Part shown: piece after piece, positions 35,968 through 48,199 of the stretch
How the letters are laid out: each line of letters begins with the position of its first letter
Position numbering within the stretch: the first letter of the stretch is position 1
Assembly (NCBI GenBank): GCA_013396655.1
Contig: WBMV01007712.1
Location: 1,868,041 to 1,932,040 of the forward strand
Direction of reading: 5' to 3'
DNA from: Campylorhamphus procurvoides
Taxonomy: Eukaryota > Chordata > Aves > Passeriformes > Dendrocolaptidae
DNA length: 64,000 nucleotides
Position numbers and translations under genes: made by a program
Notes under the pieces: model-generated
Told to the model about the DNA's origin: nothing
The model's input: the letters and a program-made list of their open reading frames with translations, nothing else
Database searches by the model: none

Positions 35968-38900
35968 AATTAGAGTAATTTTATTGAACTAGACAGTCTT
36001 CAGGCTGGTCTCCAAGAAAATATTACTGCAAAATAAGACAGGACAGTATAGTTGTCATTCTGTGCAACCTTACAACATAGAGGGCATTAGAAATATCTGC
36101 ATAGAGAAATGGTGTAGAATAGCTATTTTTTAGTGATTTACTGCTAATTTTGCAGTAACTTTTCCCGGTAGACAAAATTCTAAAACAAGGTTTCTCTTTT
36201 TAGGGCTTATGCATTTCAGATCCTTTACATAAAATGATACCAAAAAAACCCTGTATTTATAAAATATTCACAGATTAATACCTAATTACAGCTTATTCAC
36301 ATAGCAGGACCTTCAGGGTTACCACTACTCCTGAAAAAGTCGGTTTATGAGTGCATGAAATGCCTACAGTAATTTCTGAACTTTGTCTTGGTCATTAGAA
36401 GTTTGCTCTGACTATTTAACAATTCTGGGCAAATGATAAGATGGCACTTAACTTTACAGTTCACCTTTTTTTTCCCTCCACCTGCAGCACTAGGAACTCC
36501 CTGAGTTAAGTCTCAGCATCTTTGCTGAATCCAAAAGGACTGTTAACTAACTGTGGTTTCCAGCTGCTACCTAACACACCTGAAAGTGTCCCCCAAACTC
36601 AGCATCCTGGCCATCATCCTTCAGACACATTAACACTGAATTAGATAGTTAGATGCATTACAAAAGAAAAGTTGACAACCAGGACTAAACTGAACCAATG
36701 TTACTAAAATATGGTGGATATGAATGTAAATAATCTTGGTATCTTCTTTCCCCTCCTCTCCTCAGAAATATTCACTGACCAGATAGTTGGCAAGATAAAC
36801 AGTAAATACCACTGTATCTTAATGGGGGCTATGTACCAGGAATGGTAGATATAATGATAGGAGTTCATTTAATATCACATGTTATGATTTTTAAAAATAT
36901 ATTTAATTACTACTGTCAGAAACTGTGCTAAAAATAGGTTATTGAGTTGCATTTTTTCTACATGACAGATAAATGTAGGAATGCAGCATTCACAAGGAAC
37001 TGTTTGTACTAGGCACTGTATTTCCTCTCCAGCCAGCAGAACTTCCAGAAGAACATCATATGAATTTGGAAAATATATCAAGGAAAGAATAGACACCACA
37101 GGCTGTAAAAACTAGATCACAGACATGCAAGTATATGCAGGTGCTATAAGCAAACTACATTTTCTTCTGCCAAAAAGGCCTCTCTAATCTCCAAGTTAGT
37201 GAAAATGTTCTCATTACTCCAAAATTTCCCTGCAGCCACAACAATTTTTAAATACATATGCAGGCATTTGATTTTATCCCTTTGGAATGACAGACTCAGC
37301 AAATGACAGTGTCCATCCAGCCCCTTGGAGGTTACATACATTTTATATACATCTTGCAAAGTAGTCTACATATTCAGTTTCTCTGTACAGTTATTAAAAT
37401 CCTGCCACCGTTTTTCAAGAAAGGGGAGGAAGCATATAGATTTTAGCTCTTCCCATAGCCCTGACTTAAGCATAATTCTGCCTAAATTGAGTGGACGGTC
37501 AAACTATATGGGGACATTAAGTGTCTTCAGCCCACTGCTCCGCTAGATCACCCCCACAGAGCTGGTTTGGTTCAGAAACATTTGGTGTCAGGAGCAGAAA
37601 TCACAGTTGCTGCATTTGTGCTGGAGTGAGGCTTTCTCACACCAAGTCACTCAAGCCAACACATTTTAAATTTACTCAAAATAATGGTTTCATCTGGTCT
37701 TATACTCTTCAAAGAGTGTCCATGTTCCAAACAATGCCAAAGCAGAGGCAAAACCCTCTGCTGTTCCACATCTCCTGGCCTGGCTGGGGAGCAGGTAGCA
37801 TTTGCCTTCTCCAGAAAATGCCAAGAAGCCACTTCAAAAGAGTTAATACCACATCTTCTGACTCTGAAGTATTCATTTCCTACGGGTACCTATGAAAAGA
37901 GTTGCCCTCAAGTTGGCATATTCTGTAGGTATTTTTGAGGGAAATAACATGAGTGTTGGGAGCAAAGCAGCAGCAGAGACACTTCTCAGAGACAGATGTT
38001 CACCTGGAGTATCTTCCATCTGAGTTTGTGTGAGTGCTCCAGCCCTCCAACAGGCCACCTCAGCTGCATAGTGACACCAATCCCTCCTTTCTGGAGCTAC
38101 ACAACGACCAAGTGTCTGCACCTTACCACAACACTTACTCCTTGCTCTAGAATTTAAGCTTTAATTAAAAGTTTCTACACCTTATGTCTGCAAGGAAGAT
38201 TTATCAAAACACAAGCAAAACATAAACCTTCAACCTATATAAAGCCTGAGACAAGAACTCAGAAATTCTGTTTTTCTTCTTAGCACAACTGAAATGAAAC
38301 AACAGCATTTCCTAGAGGCAGCTTCACTGAGAATACCATCTTTTTAATAAACATTAAAGTGCAGTTCTTGGGAGGGGTTTTGCCACCCTTCTAAAGCAGC
38401 CTGAATGATTTTTGCCTTCAGCCCTTTGGCTTTCCCCTCAACAACCCCAAATGGAAACCTAAAATTTTTTGCTATTTCAAACATATTTAAAAAGAGGATA
38501 TTAACAGTCTAAAATAAATTGAACTGAACAACAGTATCATGGATTTATTTGGCAGAGCTTCTGAAAAGGCATGTATTGACACATTTGCTTAGGCAAAATA
38601 AACTCACTTCCAGGAAAACCTGAACTATAATTCAGAGTTTCAGAAAATGCAACAAGACAGCGGGGCTGGGCAAGGCCCCCCCATGGGGGTGCAGCTCTTG
38701 CCCCACAAGCCTCTGTGTCACTGTCATGCCCAAACTGCCTCTTGTGCATCTATTTAACACCACAATTAAAAGCTGGCACAAAGCCCACTGATGTTAGTGG
38801 GAATCCATTACCTTCCATGGGATTTGGGTACATGAACCCCAAGCTGCACCACGCTGAGCACCACCAAAGGAGAAGAGCTCCACAAAGAGCATTCCCCAAC

Positions 38901-40316
38901 AAGACCCAAAACCATGGGACAAATCTCACCTTGCTTGTGGCTGATCCCTACCGTGCAGGACTGTCTCAGACTCCAGAACTACAGTTCCCTGCCTCCAGGG
39001 AACAGCAGGCAGACATTTTCGTCAGGTCACACTGGGGAGGGCATGCAAACCCGGGCTTGTTTCAGGACAAATCCACTGAAACAATGAGGTACAGAGGGTT
39101 TCACAAGCCCACAGCTTCTCACAGCTCCTCTTCGCACCAGATAGGGAGCTGCCAGAAGCCACGGCCCCTCTCCCCACACCAGGAATGCCCTCCCTTCTCC
39201 TCTCCTGTTTCCTGTCACAGCTAAGGTGACTCAGCTCAACTCCCAGCTGGAAATCATCCCCGCTGTTCCTGCACATGAGATCTGTCTGTCCATAGAGACC
39301 CAGAAGCACTTCTGGTGAGTAGAACCACGCTGTGGTCACATAGTCATAAAACATCATGAAAAGAAGGGAAGGAAGAGAAAACCATGTGAAATGGTGAGGT
39401 ACAGACAGACTGACACAGAGAGCCAGAGCTACCCTGGGTTCAAATGAAGTTACATTCAGGTGCATCTCCAGGAAAAAGGCTGCTATAGGATCTTGCCCTG
39501 CACATCATTCAGCACAGTGAGGTGTGCTGTGCTCGCACAAATAACCCCCAGACTCTTGTATATTTGTAATGAACAAGATAAAGCTGTTAAACTTCCCCCT
39601 TGCAAAAATCAACTTTATCATCTCTACTTAGCCAAGTGTATTGACATTGCAAGCCCACTGATACCCATTGAAGAGGGTTATAGTAAGCAACTCTTTTGCA
39701 CAGATTGGCTTTAAAGACTCAGACACCTGTGCACTGTCACAAAGCTGTCCAATATTTACAGCTTCCAGTCACTCACCTCATTATTATACAAGTGCTTTCA
39801 TGGGGTTATACGGGTAAAAAGAGGAAAACAAGGGGCAATGCAGTGTATCATCACCTCTCCTCCCTTAACTGAATGCCAGAGACTGCCCCTCACTCTCAGT
39901 TCTCTTTTCTTATTCCTGCTCATGTATGAATTATAGAATTCAGCACACATACTCCTGGGAAAAATAGAACTTTCTTCACCATAGAAATGCTGCATTTGTA
40001 AAATAATTTAGGCTGCTAAGTACCTTTATGACACCCAGGTTTCCAGTTCAAGAGATAGGTAGGCCCTCTGCTTCCACAGCACTCAGTGCCCATATTGGTG
40101 CTACAAAGAGGAATTATGCTCAGCTCTATCTCCACACTATGCCAGAGACAAAAAGGCAAAAAAAACCCCCATCACAGTGGTCCTCACTCCTTTTCTAATC
40201 TCATGTTCCCAATCACACATTCACAGGCTGGTTGTGTGCAGGGTCTGATAAATCCTGAGCCAGTTCAAAATTAACATGCACTGCTAAAAGATCAATCTGT
40301 GGAAGTGAAAGGTTTG
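35968..40316. other. unique non-coding DNA with a G+C-richer patch at 38.64-39.27 kb
   Basis: No gene is supported. The patch near 38.64-39.27 kb is richer in G+C and holds the longest open frames of the window: 169 codons on the plus strand at 38715-39224 and 147 on the minus strand at 39022-39465. They face each other and neither shows a domain, transmembrane segment or good splice context. A perfect 12-bp palindrome CCCCCATGGGGG lies at 38678-38689. TTAATTAA occurs at 38161-38168. 35,800-35,860 is a TAATTA-rich A+T stretch. Confidence 0.6.
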
Positions 40317-40490
40317 GACAAGAGGGAACAACTTCAGTCTATTGTTGGGACAGTGCTTTGTTGCACCTGAATAGCTCTGGAACCAGGGCTGGTACAAAGA
40401 TGGGAATTCAACTTAAACATGAGGAAGTTCTTCCCATTGCTGCTGGCACTTAACTCATGTAGCTGCCATCCAAGAATGCCTCTCACCTGA
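40317..40490 (+). mobile_element. degraded CR1 LINE fragment
   Basis: In order, GACAAGAGGGAACAACTTCA (40317), GTTGCACC (about 40,360), CCAGGG (about 40,383), GGGAATTCAACTTAAACATG then AGGAAGTTCTTCC (40402-40434), GGCACTTAACTCATGTAGCT then GCC (about 40,445), and CATCCAAGAATG resemble the CR1 3' region. That region reads GACAAGAGGAAATGGCCTCA..., GTTGCACCAGGGGAGGTTCA..., ATTAGGAAAAATTTCTTC, GGCACTGGAACAGGCTGCC and CATCCCTGGA in order. Insertions of tens of bases separate the blocks, so the copy is old and cannot encode anything. The order of phrases, rather than any one of them, supports the call. Confidence 0.55.
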
Positions 40491-42019
40491 ATTTTGTCAA
40501 GACACAAAAATAAATCAACATATGAGTCACCATTTCTAGTTTTCGTACCCAACAAGAGCACACATAAAAATTCTATAAAGCACCTTGTGCAACACGATTT
40601 CCAGTATGTTGTCAAAGACCCAAATTATTAAAAAACCCACAGGCCCAGGCAATGCTGCATGGCAGGGAAATATTTGTGTTTTGAGCTCCACCAATTCGAC
40701 TCACCAAGATACACTGCTGTGACCACTGAGCACCTCAGGGGATCAAAGAGTTAATAAAAACACATGAAACTGCACAATTACATAAACCACAATATGTCAC
40801 TCAGATATTGGAAATGGACTATGAAGATGGCAGTATAAGTGCATGTACTTATATCCAGAGAACACTTTAAACAGTTGACCATGATTTATATGTGCTGCAG
40901 CTGTCACGCACACTATTTCTGACATTCAAGAGCCTTTGCATGCTTTCAGTGGAAGAAATTTCTAGTTATTTCCCATTTCGTAGATCTGTAAATCACATAA
41001 ATGCTCATATTATTACCATGTGCTCTGACAGTTTGCATCAACAGACCATCTTGGAAGAATTACAGTGATGAATTATTGACAGTATCTCACATAGCTGGAA
41101 AACATTTATTTGAAATGCTGTGATACAGAACCTGCCTCTTTCCAGTCTTGAGATCAACCCTAATGTAAACTACAGCATACAGATCAAAAAATATATAGCC
41201 TGGCTCTCAGTTTGTGATCTCATTTTTATCATTCGATGGTTCTCATAAAGATTGTTTATTATTGATGTGAAATGCTGGAACCAAAATATCCTGTAGCTGG
41301 AAGCTGGAAGTCTCAGTAACTGAGTCAGAGTGACTCTTTTGGCCTCCCCTCAATATGCTTTATTTCTTCTATTGAATAAACAAACAATCCGATTCTGCAA
41401 TGACAACACAAGCCAGGATTGTACCATATTGTTTTGACAGATGTTGTCAGGGACTGATTATAAAAATCTGTATACCTAGTAGATATTTACTGCAGTGATG
41501 TTCCATTACGTAACTGAACTACACGCAGAATAAACTAATGTCATAGGAAGCTGTGCTAATGAAAAGTCTCTGACTATGGAAATTAAACTGCAAAAGAACT
41601 TTTCCAAATGAAGCAAAATCTATTTCTAAAGGAACTGGAGGCAAAAATATGTTGTTTGTTACATTGTCCTAATAGAGCACGGAAGACAATGATGGACTGA
41701 TTACCAAAATACCTTAGTGTTTGGTTCAGACACCTTGCAGGGAAAGATCAGCTCCATTTCCAAAGGTCTCCATACTCCGAAGCCCTCAGAGAGAACAGCC
41801 AGACCAACCTTCAGCTGCCTGCTACTTGGCTCAGTACATTCAGTCAGCATTTAGCTTATTAATTATGTTTTTGAGCTCTGTTTTTACAGGTAGGTGGAAA
41901 ATGCATCAAAGCTGATGGAGTTGAATTATAAACAATTATTTTAAATGGTTTTCTGGATTTTGTGCTGCAGGAGGGTTGGGAGAGGATGCTGTTTCACTGG
42001 CCACACCCATGCATTATTT

Positions 42020-42033
42020 AAAAAAAAAAAAAA
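42020..42033 (+). repeat. A14 homopolymer
   Basis: Fourteen A residues after GCATTATTT. No retroposon body is recognisable upstream. Confidence 0.85.
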
Positions 42034-43549
42034 GTAAACTGAATGCCCCCTACAATTACACACAGAACTGTGAAAGAGATGGATTTTCTATTATCTGGTG
42101 TTAATGTGCCCTTTGTAACTGCTAAAAGGAAGCCCTAGACACTGCAACATCACAGGGCATCCTTTCGAGGGTTACTTTTCAGGCCTGTACCCCCACTGGT
42201 CCTGATATTTACATGTTAGATAGGAAATCACAAAGTGAGTACCAAGAGAACAATATTCTTTTGAAGCTAAGGGAAAATGAGGGGACATCACAGTGAGGTC
42301 ATTTGGACCAGCAGGTTTGCACACTCAGACTGTGTTTGCAAGCCCAGATGACTAACAATTCTGGCAATTAAAAACCTATACCTCTGTGTGACTGACAATA
42401 GAGATATTACAACAATCTGCCTGTGCAGAACGAAGCACTGCACAATTCCTGTGTAAAAGTGTATTTGCTCAGTATTTCTGTAGGTTCTGCACAGCCACAG
42501 GATGGGAGCTGCAGATATGTGTGCATACACACTGTGGGTAGGGTTGAAGGAACAAGTATAGATAAAAGAGTGTCAACAGCACGTTGCACATTTACAACAA
42601 CTGAATCCTTGTGTGGCTGGTTGGAGCAATATCCTAATATGATATGAGCCAAAAGGTTTGAAAACTTGCAATGATCAAAAGTTTTCACTACTCTGTCTAA
42701 TAAAATGCTTCCTTCAGTGAAAAAGGAAAAGAGAGATTTTTTAATTAGCTGTGGAAATGGCTCATTTGATGGCTTTTCTTCAGTTGTTTCTCTTCAGGTG
42801 TGGTAAGCAAGCCCAAACCTGAGAATTTTGTGATTTTGTTATTTAGAAATAACTTTAAATGAAACCTACAACTGGAAAAAAAGGTTTATTTTTTCACCAT
42901 TTTGAAGAAAAGTTGAAATATATTTATGCAATTCAGTGCAATTAACATCCAGAAGGTAAAATATTTAGGTGGGAATTAGGATACCCTAGCCTTTCTGAGA
43001 TATGGGCCTAAGTGACTTAGGCTTTCCTGGATATCAAGAACAAGATCCAAAGACTATTTTAAAACCTGTAAAATTTCCACGATTTACATTATTACTAGAC
43101 TGATTTGATAGAAATCTCACAAAAGTGAAAACAGTCTTCTCATGTGTCTTTTCTTAAAACTTCAACTGTCTTCATACTAAATAGGCATAAAGAGCATTTT
43201 TTCAATAAACACAGCACCACAGAGCTGAAAGCAGTCCAGCTGCCTGGGAAGGATTATAAACTGTCCATCACCCCTCTGTGCCCTAAGTCATTCTTCCCAT
43301 GCACAGTATTATGTAAGAAATTACAAAGGGGCCCTATTTAGATGACCTCCTTTTTTATTTCATATTCTAATTGCCCGGGTAAAAAGAACATGTTGTCCCA
43401 GCGGAAGTTTTAGGAACAGCACTGAGCGAGCCGTGCATTCAGTAACACTTTGCACATCCACTCTGACCTCTCTTGACACCGCAGATCCTTTTCCAATTTC
43501 CAAAAGGTTCCAAGAGGAAGCAAAGGGAGTCATCTCTGTCTGTCTGATG

Positions 43550-43571
43550 TCTCAGTGACATTTCACTGAGA
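43550..43571. repeat. small inverted repeat, 9-bp arms, 4-base loop
   Basis: TCTCAGTGA, loop CATT, TCACTGAGA. Two further G-T wobble pairs could extend the stem outward. It is too short for a microRNA precursor, and a 9-bp stem is not rare in 64 kb. Confidence 0.6.
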
Positions 43572-46500
43572 TGAGAGTTCACTGGGATTTGCACATCTGA
43601 AACTCCCTCCAGGGAAGCTGGTGAAAACTCTCAGCCTAACCTACTTTCAGGATTCCATGGAGCAATTCTGTTTCAAGTGCCGGCGGCCACAGATAGCGAT
43701 GGGAAGATGCAAGGGGAGTGCAAAGGGATCTCAGCACTGCAGGGCCCAGTGAGGACTAAAAGCCACTATGAAAATGAAACGTCCCCATGAAGTTACTGAA
43801 AGTGGAGATCTGATTTAAGGAAAAAGGAAAATTCTTTGGGGCACAGTATTACTGAACTAAAACAAAACTAAAAACTATGGCAAATGTGCCTACAGATGAG
43901 AATCAAGAAAAACCTATATTTAAAAAGAAACAACAAACCAAACAAATGTGAAAAAATACATTCATCCTCCAATATCTTTGCAATCAGTTATGCTTCCAGC
44001 CAAAAAACTGTCATTGTGAGAGATATGTGAAGTCACTCATAAGACTTCTAGCTACAGGTTGCATTAGATATTTGGAAAAAACAGCGTCAGGATAAATGTG
44101 ACTCTGTTACCTCAGTTCCAGATCTGAAGCAATTGTGGCAGAGCAGAGAGCTCTCCTAACATATTCATAGAGCCCCACGCTAAACTTTTTAATGATGCCC
44201 CCTCAGATAATACAAGTTGTGGGTGATTTCTCCTCCCTCTTATTTTTCCCCTTGTCTCACACCACAGAGTCCCAAGGACTATCTAATATACTATTTTTAA
44301 AAGCCATCATCTTACATCATGCCTCCTGAACCCAACTGAAACTTCAAACTTTATTTGATTGAAGATGGATAATACTCAGTACCCCTGTGAAGAAAATGAA
44401 GGCTGTTGAATCTATCAGCAAGTGATTCATCTTTCAGATGAAATGGGCACTGCTAGAAAAACAGTGGAATAAAACAGATCAGAACAAAACAGGCAGACAT
44501 CATCTTTAATTTAAATACCTTCGTTTACGCTGTTCTGGTGACCTTCAGTGATTATTACTCAGTGCATGCAAGGAGAGCAATGTAAACCACAACCCATATG
44601 TGAAGGCAAGATGCCAAGGAAACAAAGCAAATCGAAAAGGCAGGAGAATTTCAGCTCAGGTGACAGAGTGCAGAGCATTACTCATTGTGCCCCCATCTTC
44701 CAAATGAGGGCTGGCAAATCTGAAGGGTCCTTGTAAGAAGCAATGGCAGCAGACACACCCAAGTGGGGTCACAAGTGCTCCACTCAAAGTGTGGCTGTGT
44801 GATTCCAGCTCAAGAGGTGTCAGCCTTGCTACCATCAGACCCTTCAGCTCTACATAACACAGCACAATATAGTTTACACAGTAAGCTGAGTTGCACCTCT
44901 CCTTCCCCGTCCCACACTTCCCAAAGCATAGGAGGGAATAGTCCCTCAAATTCGCTACCATTACACCTTAACAAACAGGGCTGACCACGGGGCTGCAGGA
45001 GAGCCCCCTTTCCCTCCTGCTCTGGGTGTTCCTGCAGCCAGCACTGCCCCTCAGCTATGCCTGGTATGCAGCTGAGGCAGCACCAGGGGAGCCACGCTCA
45101 GGGATAACCACAAGGTACAACACCAACCCATGTGCAAGTCCATGCACAGAGAGAAGGAAGACTTCCCACAGCTGCTGTTCTTATGATCTCCCGAGGAATA
45201 GGGAAGGCACTGGGCCCTGCTGCTACTTCTTGGCCAGCAAACTCAGGGGTGGGCTGTGCCTCTCAGAAGTCTAGGAAGGCTTTCAGAAACCTGGATGCTC
45301 ATTCTGGGGGAAGGCAACTCTTGAGGCACTACCAGAATAAAGCAAAAAAGTGCTGTTGGACACAACTGCTGCAGTCTAATTGTCCCAAATAAGAAATACT
45401 TGCAACTGTGTATTTGTAATATTTCAAGGCTGTCAATAATTCTAGAACAAGTTTTGCTTAATCTATAGAGCTGATGCCCCTGTACTTTATACACAGAGCT
45501 CTATGGATTTAATTCACATCCATAATATGTTATAAATTTGTCATTTAAAATTATTTTAGGGATAAAATGTACAAAATTATTTCAATAAGAAAGATTATTG
45601 CAGAAGGATTCCAGTTTTGACTGCTGAAACCACTTGGTCTAATCACTTATGATAGTAAATAAATGTTATGAAACTTCATGGAGAAACTATTATCCAAATT
45701 ACTGTACAACAACAGAAAAGCCTTTATTATGTTCCAGGAATGCATTTCTGGCAGAGAAAATAACATTTGTATACAATGTCTTCTTATAGATTAGTCAGGG
45801 GAAAAAATGTCTGCATTGATGTACTGCAAACTGTGGGGATTTTTTTTCTTTCCTGAAGAATTACAAGTGACATCAGTTTTCAAAATATCTGAGGAGAAGA
45901 GAATACACTCTGTTAAAAAGAATTCCAGCTTTTTTATTCTGCTAAATTGTGTACTGAGACAAACTTTCCCATTGTTTATTGTTTACCAGGTTGTGGCTCT
46001 GGTGCAAAGAAAAAGTGCTTCAAGCTCTGAAATATTTCTCCTAAATAATTATTTCATTGTTTTCCCTTGAGCAAAGAGGCAAAATGACTTTACTGAGATC
46101 TGCAACAGCATTTGCTATGGGCTTGAAGCCTTCACCTCCAGTGCATAAAATAAAGCTGTGAGGTCTCAGCAGACTGTTCTCAGGATAGTTATTCCTGGAT
46201 CATGATGGTTCAAGCAATCCTCTTCTATGTTCCAATATGTTGTATAAAAATCTAAGCAGTAATTAAAGGGGTTCTGCAGAGCTTACAGGAATTTCCCCAG
46301 GGTGGTAAGCAAAATACACAGTGTAGAGGGGAAAAAATAAAGAGCCAATGAATGCAGGGGGTTTTTATGGTAAATCTCTAGGGAGTTATACTTGGTCTTC
46401 CCATCATCACTCTATGACATGCAGAGTTTTGGGCCACACTACTGAAGCTCTCTGATCATCAAACAAACCTTTGCTCTGAAATAAACCTAAACTTCTTTCC

Positions 46501-48184
46501 CACTTTGTTGATTTCAACTGTCAAAATATTGGTGCTGGAAGCAACAGGAGCAGCCGCAAGGCTGGGATGAATGAAATGCCCTGGGGAGTAAATATTAACC
46601 AAGCACCTGGAGTACCACCACGGGAGTTCTTGGGCTGTCCAGCACCTGCTGCAGGAAGCTGCATCTTCTTGGTCTTAGCAAAGCCCCAAAGATGTTGCAT
46701 GTAAATTCTGATGTCTTAAATCATACTGAAGAACAAGTATGATTTGGGTTGCTCTAAAGCCAACCCAATATATCAATGAAGAGTATTCTTGAATGACACC
46801 AACTGTCACAGCTGCACTGAGACTCAGCAAGTTCATTGGCAATAAATCCCATCTCAGGATCCATTCCAATGATAAAAAATCTAAGCATTTAGTCATGTTT
46901 GCTTTACTCTCTTCTCTCCACCTCCTCTTGTTTTGTTTTGGGGTTTTTTTCCCATGGGTATGAAGGAAATATCTTTGAAGGGCAAAACGTCCTTCCAATT
47001 AAATCTCCTGGGATAGGCATTGCATTGAACAAAACATCTTTACCATTAGAGAAAATGTTTCTGCTCACAGTACAACCTGTGTGGAACTCTTAGTGATCAG
47101 TGAAAGAAACACCTCATTACAGACCCTCCATCATGAAGGAGAGGTTAGTTCAGAAGATGAGATGGAAGGTAATCTCAAAGAGCCCATACAAACTTAAGGG
47201 TCAGAAATTGTCTTCTGAAGAAACTGTAGTGCCTGGCTTATATTTCTAGAAAAGATCTTGTTAGAAGTACCCACATCTTGATTCAAACATGGTCTTTGTG
47301 TTGCACAACAAAGCCATGACATTCCCCAGAGAAGCCTCTACTCCTCACTCTATCTCCTTTAAATGAACAAAGAATCCATTTACAGATATTTAGTTTCAAA
47401 ATTGCTCAGTTTTGGCACTCCATCACAGCCTCCTGAGGGGACCAACAGCAGTACAGGGGACTTGCTTTCTGTTCTCATAAAGCTCTGTTGTTGAGAGGCA
47501 GTCACCAAAATATTCTTTCAGTTTTTCCTGTCAATAGTGATACATCACTTTTGTATCACGCACGTCAGGCCAGGAAATCACAAAGCACTTTACAAAGCCT
47601 CATTTCACAGAACATCTGTAAGTGCACATCCCATCCATACACAGATATCCCCCCAGCACTGAGCTCGAGTGGGCTGGGCACTGTCTCAGCACTGTGCCTG
47701 TTACCTGCACAGCTCAGGTAATCCTCCAAACCTCCCAGGAGAGCACTTACCCAGATATAGATTGCAAAAGGAAGCAGAATTATGTTATTGTCTGCACGAT
47801 TTTGTAAACCGTGAAATTTTATACTTAAATACTCCTTCTAGCATGTATTCCTATGCTAGAGTGCATAGCAATTCATGCATTGGTGTTAAATAATTCAATA
47901 ATTCATATGTTGCAATAATAAAAGTAAGGTGTTAGCAATAAAAATGGCAAGAGAAAAAAAATCAGCCTTGTGTTTCTCCACAGGACCACCAAGAAGGCAT
48001 AAAACATTTTAAAAAAATTCACCTGCACTAGCAAGCATAGCAATAGTTGTTCCTTGTACCTTGCTGCTGAAGGTAAAAGTGTTGCTTTGAATGTGAACAT
48101 GGCTCCAGGACTGCATTTTGTCTTTTATAAAATCTTTTGCAGTGGGTCAGTTTCTTTTTGAGCTTTACATAGCCTTTCTAAACT

Positions 48185-48199
48185 AAAAAAAAAAAAAAA
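48185..48199 (+). repeat. A15 homopolymer
   Basis: Fifteen A residues between AACT and GGGAATACTAC. No identifiable retroposed body is adjacent. Confidence 0.85.

Larger units (their letters stand above)
40491..48184. other. unique non-coding DNA, no gene seen
   Basis: No coding exon or RNA gene is supported; open frames are at most 107 codons. 41,300-41,700 is repeat-free with TTACGTAA, a PAR-bZIP/NFIL3-type site, at 41516-41523. An A14 run is at 42020-42033. A 9-bp-arm hairpin is at 43550-43571. 44,980-45,340 is a G+C-richer patch with two overlapping short plus-strand frames (82 and 86 codons). A small 8-bp-arm hairpin TCTAGCAT/ATGCTAGA lies at 47837-47860. Faint MIR-like phrases at about 44,675 and 47,580 were not called. 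Confidence 0.6.

Noticed and set aside
36400..36460. TTCTGGGCAAATGATAAGAT then GGCACTTAACTTTACAG, a MIR-core echo
   Set aside because: Would need an insertion in the core and has no flanking support.
38715..39224. 169-codon open frame, plus strand, the longest in the window
   Set aside because: Lies in a G+C-richer patch where stops are fewer, faces a 147-codon frame on the other strand, and has no domain, signal peptide, conserved motif or exon-like context. Treated as chance.
40834..40853. 20-bp palindrome with one mismatched pair
   Set aside because: Expected about once or twice by chance in 64 kb.
44672..44715. Minus-strand phrase similar to the MIR segment CTCATCTGTAAAATGGGG
   Set aside because: Only one short block matches and the expected upstream core is absent.
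47575..47735. AAAGCACTTTACAAAGCCTC and GGTAATCCTCC, reminiscent of old SINE/L2 3' regions
   Set aside because: Two short phrases without the rest of a consensus; could be chance.
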